Source of the DNA: GWF2-38-69 sp965228125
GTDB taxonomy: Bacteria; Verrucomicrobiota; Lentisphaeria; Victivallales; GWF2-38-69
Assembly (NCBI GenBank): GCA_965228125.1
Contig: OZ245791.1
Span: 2,356,001 to 2,420,000, forward strand
Length of the DNA: 64,000 bases
Reading direction: 5' to 3'
Below are positions 61,563 to 64,000 of this stretch, in pieces. Within the stretch, counting starts at the first letter, position 1. The number at the start of each line of letters is the position of its first letter. The notes beneath the pieces were generated by a model. It did not search any database. It saw only the letters and a list, made by a program, of their open reading frames with translations, and was not told the DNA's origin. The translations under genes were made by a program, and so were the position numbers.

Positions 61563-62060
61563 CTAGTTAGCTAAGCGTTTTGCCTGATAATCGTTCTTTG
61601 AACTAATAGATTTTATAGCTTCAATTGTAGCTTTAACCATATTAACAGGGTTGCTTGATCCAAGAGATTTAGTCAAAATATCTCTTACTCCTGCTAAATC
61701 CAGAACAGCTCTGACTCCGCCGCCCGCGATTAATCCAGTACCTGGCCCAGCCGGTTTCATCATTACTTTAGCTGCGCCAAACTTAGAGTGAACTTCATGC
61801 GCTATTGTCTGGTTATGCATAGGAACTGTGATTAGGTTCTTTCGTGCTATTTCTCCGCCTTTTCTGATAGCATCAGATACTTCATTGGCTTTGCCTAATC
61901 CTATTCCTACGAGGCCCTTTTTGTTCCCAACAACTACAAGAGCACTGAAACTAAAGTTACGACCGCCTTTTACGACTTTTGAACACCTGTTTACACTAAC
62001 TACTCTTTCCTCGAATTCACTAACTTCTTTCTCTGCGAAATGTTTTCTTCCGGTAACCAT
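61563..62060 (-). CDS. rpsE: 30S ribosomal protein uS5
   Basis: 165 aa. The S5 domain shows VVNRCSKVVKGG-like sequence (VSVNRCSKVVKGGRNFSFSA) near the start, GLGKANEVSDAIRKGGEIA (about 56-74), then KPAGPGTGLIAGG (about 100). Standard size. It follows rplR by 12 nt. Confidence 0.97.
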   Translation of the reverse strand: MVTGRKHFAEKEVSEFEERVVSVNRCSKVVKGGRNFSFSALVVVGNKKGLVGIGLGKANEVSDAIRKGGEIARKNLITVPMHNQTIAHEVHSKFGAAKVMMKPAGPGTGLIAGGGVRAVLDLAGVRDILTKSLGSSNPVNMVKATIEAIKSISSKNDYQAKRLAN

Positions 62061-62072
62061 ATTAGCCCTCTG

Positions 62073-62435
62073 TTAAATTTTAAGTCCGTTTTTACGAGCG
62101 GCATCTGCTAGTGCTTTGAGTTTTCCATGGAAGGAAAATCCGCCGCGGTCAAATACAACTTCGCTAATACCGGCGGCTTTTGCCTGTGCAGCAGCTAAAA
62201 TTCCGAGAGCTTCAGCACCCTTGGCATTAACTTTTTCACCGGTCTTTTTGAATTCTTCAGAAACAGTTGATGTGCTGGCCAAAGTTTTTCCTGCATTGTC
62301 ATCAATGAACTGAACATAAATGTGCTTGCATGAAGCAAATACTGACATTCTGGGACGATCAGCTGTTCCTGCAATTTTTTGGCGCAAACGCATATGTCTG
62401 CGTTTACGAGCATCAAACTTATTTAATTTACTCAT
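62073..62435 (-). CDS. rplR: 50S ribosomal protein uL18
   Basis: 120 aa. KRRHMRLRQKIAGTADRPRM (about 11-30), the usual SVFASCKHIYVQFID strand and GGFSFHGKLKALADAARKNG at the end. It binds 5S rRNA. Position between rplF and rpsE is canonical. Confidence 0.97.
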   Translation of the reverse strand: MSKLNKFDARKRRHMRLRQKIAGTADRPRMSVFASCKHIYVQFIDDNAGKTLASTSTVSEEFKKTGEKVNAKGAEALGILAAAQAKAAGISEVVFDRGGFSFHGKLKALADAARKNGLKI

Positions 62436-62474
62436 TTTATAAAATCTCCATAAAGTTTAGCTATTTAACAGCTA

Positions 62475-63011
62475 TTATCCTACAGATTTGCCTTCTTTAA
62501 TAGTTATGTGTTCGCCAGCATATCTGATACCTTTGCCTTTGTAAGGTTCAGGTTTCTTAAATCTTCTGATAGTGGCGGCGACTTCTCCAACAATCTGTTT
62601 ATCTGCTCCTTCAACACTGATTTTTGTGGTATCAGTTACAGTTACTTTAACTTCTTGAGGAATAGGGTAGATAACCGGATGAGAAAAACCGAGAGCCAGC
62701 TCAAGGTTGTTCCCTGTCATTTTCGCTCTATATCCTACGCCGACCAGTTCCAAATTCTTTTTAAAGCCTTTGGTAACTCCTTCGATCATTCCGGCAAGCA
62801 GACTTCTCGTAAGGCCCTGCATTGCGCTAGATGTTTTTGAGTCTCTTGGAATGTTTACTAATATTTCTGATCCGTTTACTGCTATATCTACTTCAGGGGG
62901 AATATGTTTTACGAGCGTGGCTTGAGCACCTTGGACGGTCATGTTGCCATTAGCGATTGTAACTTTTACTCCTGACGGTATAGCGATTGGCCTTTTACCT
63001 ATTCTAGACAT
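62475..63011 (-). CDS. rplF: 50S ribosomal protein uL6
   Basis: 178 aa. Start MSRIGKRPIAIPSGVKV, GVGYRAKM (about 91-98) and the C-terminal PEPYKGKGIRYAGEHI (about 154-169). It is standard in length and position in the spc operon. Confidence 0.98.
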   Translation of the reverse strand: MSRIGKRPIAIPSGVKVTIANGNMTVQGAQATLVKHIPPEVDIAVNGSEILVNIPRDSKTSSAMQGLTRSLLAGMIEGVTKGFKKNLELVGVGYRAKMTGNNLELALGFSHPVIYPIPQEVKVTVTDTTKISVEGADKQIVGEVAATIRRFKKPEPYKGKGIRYAGEHITIKEGKSVG

Positions 63012-63026
63012 GGTTTACCTCACTAT

Positions 63027-63422
63027 TTACCAGACATAACAAATTATTTCTCCGCCGACATTAAGTTCAGCTGCTTTTTTGCCGCTGATAACGCCCTGAG
63101 GAGTAGAAAGTATCACCAAACCAAGCCCGTTCTTCACTTTAGGAATTTGCGTGCTTCCGCAGTAAACTCTACATGAAGGCTTACTTATTCTTTTGATACC
63201 TTCAATAACAGGTTGTTTTTTGTGATATTTCAATTGGATTGCGAATTCTTTCTTTACACCTTCGCCTCTTTCAGCAAAGTCTGCAATGAAACCTTCTTCT
63301 TTCAAAATGGCTGCTACAGCCTTCTTCAGATTTGAAGAAGGTATTGAAACTTCTTTCAAAGAAGCCATTCCTGCATTGCGAATTCTTGTGAGCATATCGC
63401 TCAATGGATCTTGCATACTCAT
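63027..63422 (-). CDS. rpsH: 30S ribosomal protein uS8
   Basis: 131 aa. DPLSDMLTRIRNAGMA at the N-terminus, SKPSCRVYCG and STPQGVISGKKAAELNVGG, then the ending EIICYVW. A translational repressor role for the spc operon is known for this family in E. coli; no target site was sought here. Confidence 0.97.
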   Translation of the reverse strand: MSMQDPLSDMLTRIRNAGMASLKEVSIPSSNLKKAVAAILKEEGFIADFAERGEGVKKEFAIQLKYHKKQPVIEGIKRISKPSCRVYCGSTQIPKVKNGLGLVILSTPQGVISGKKAAELNVGGEIICYVW

Positions 63423-63440
63423 TATATTTTGGCTCCTTTC

Positions 63441-63626
63441 TTACCAGCTTGCTTTGATTACCCCTGGAATTTGTCCTGATGAAGCAAGCTCCCTGAAACA
63501 AATTCTGCAGAGTTGATATTTTCTGATGTAAGCGCGTGGACGACCACATCTTTTGCAGCGATTATAGTTACGCACTTTGAACTTAGCTTGGCGTTCGCTT
63601 TTTGCTACTAAACTTTTCTTTGCCAT
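63441..63626 (-). CDS. rpsN: 30S ribosomal protein uS14, zinc-binding short form
   Basis: 61 aa. CKRCGRPRAYIRKYQLCRIC (about 24-43) gives the four zinc-ligand Cys of the type Z form (61 aa is typical). It ends GQIPGVIKASW. It lies between rplE and rpsH. Confidence 0.97.
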   Translation of the reverse strand: MAKKSLVAKSERQAKFKVRNYNRCKRCGRPRAYIRKYQLCRICFRELASSGQIPGVIKASW

Positions 63627-63628
63627 AA

Positions 63629-64000
63629 TTACTTACTCCCTGATTCCTTTGCAAAAGGCATTTCGAAGAAAGTCAGAAGGTCTCTGGCTTCATCATCGGT
63701 TTTTGCTGTCGTTACCATGCAAATGTTTATGCCCATCGGGCGTTTTAGCTTGTCAAGGTCAATCTCAGTGAATACGCTGATGTCAGACATACCCATGTTG
63801 TAATTGCCCTTACCATCGAAACCTTTAGGACTGATTCCTCTGAAGTCGCGGACTTGGGGCAGAACAGTATGAACGAGTCTGTCGAGAAATTCGTACATTC
63901 TCTTGTTTCTCAGTGTTACCACTACTCCAACTGGCATTCCTTTACGGAGTTTAAAGTTAGAGATGTTCTTTTTCGATTTGCTGATAACTGCTGCTTGTCC
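63629..64000 (-). CDS. rplE: 50S ribosomal protein uL5 (N-terminus beyond window)
   Basis: Partial: the frame runs to the right edge and the ATG at 63937 is internal. The edge region reads GQAAVISKSKKNISNFKLRK, followed by GMPVGVVVTLRNKRMYEFLD and the ending GINICMVTTAKTDDEARDLL, all characteristic of uL5. It binds 5S rRNA and tRNA. About 124 residues are in view of roughly 180. Confidence 0.95.
   Translation of the reverse strand, partial: GQAAVISKSKKNISNFKLRKGMPVGVVVTLRNKRMYEFLDRLVHTVLPQVRDFRGISPKGFDGKGNYNMGMSDISVFTEIDLDKLKRPMGINICMVTTAKTDDEARDLLTFFEMPFAKESGSK

Noticed and set aside
1..64000. tRNA or rRNA genes
   Set aside because: No cloverleaf with a T-loop motif or rRNA core sequence was found by eye. 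A dedicated scan could still find one.

Overview
The window is bacterial chromosome with moderate-to-low GC, densely coding on both strands. The cell envelope looks Gram-negative: there are a TolC-type outer-membrane factor, a giant secreted adhesin, a DsbD reductase, a TRAP system with a periplasmic binding protein, and SecY. The ribosomal genes are standard bacterial, but rpmD (uL30) is missing between rpsE and rplO, and S14 is the short zinc-binding type. I cannot name the phylum from sequence alone. A poorly cultivated Gram-negative lineage (PVC or Omnitrophota-like, for example) is only a guess.

Layout. 1-9.2 kb: a type I secretion pair on the minus strand, a TolC-like lipoprotein followed by a giant beta-helix adhesin with a DUF4347 domain that runs off the left edge. 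9.3-9.9 kb: a decayed gene. 10-30.5 kb: core metabolism and transport, namely purA, rpmE, prfA, a beta-hydroxyacid dehydrogenase, a DedA protein, POT transporter with GTP-type PEP carboxykinase, a sirtuin, KtrAB potassium uptake, a coupled dsbD/CDF/rlhA cluster, an aromatic amino acid permease, a Dus enzyme and Kup. 30.5-41.0 kb: a sedentary chromosomal integron. It has about 17 leftward cassettes separated by attC sites, an attI-type junction at 40.52 kb, and a divergent, truncated integron integrase that has lost a catalytic arginine. 41-46.6 kb: arnB-like aminotransferase, MFS transporter, B12-dependent radical SAM protein, an extended RsmH and a tiny lysine-rich protein. 46.6-52.1 kb: an operon of TRAP-associated TPR lipoprotein, binding protein, fused DctQM permease and a GH15 glucoamylase-type enzyme. 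52.3-54.7 kb: divergent EEP-family hydrolase and cardiolipin synthase. 54.7-64 kb: one long minus-strand block reading rplE-rpsN-rpsH-rplF-rplR-rpsE-rplO-secY-comF-accD, SRP RNA, dnaX, GNAT, ybaB, recR.

The integron is the most notable system. Its cassettes carry a toxin-antitoxin pair with its own promoter, two nitroreductases, a two-gene DUF362/flavin-reductase cassette, OsmC, VOC, cupin, CPBP protease, GNATs, a GxxExxY protein, a HEPN-like candidate and unrecognised proteins. Several cassette genes start or stop inside attC sequence. Because the local integrase is broken, the array is probably frozen unless an integrase acts in trans. All assignments come from reading translations and motifs; no database search was possible.
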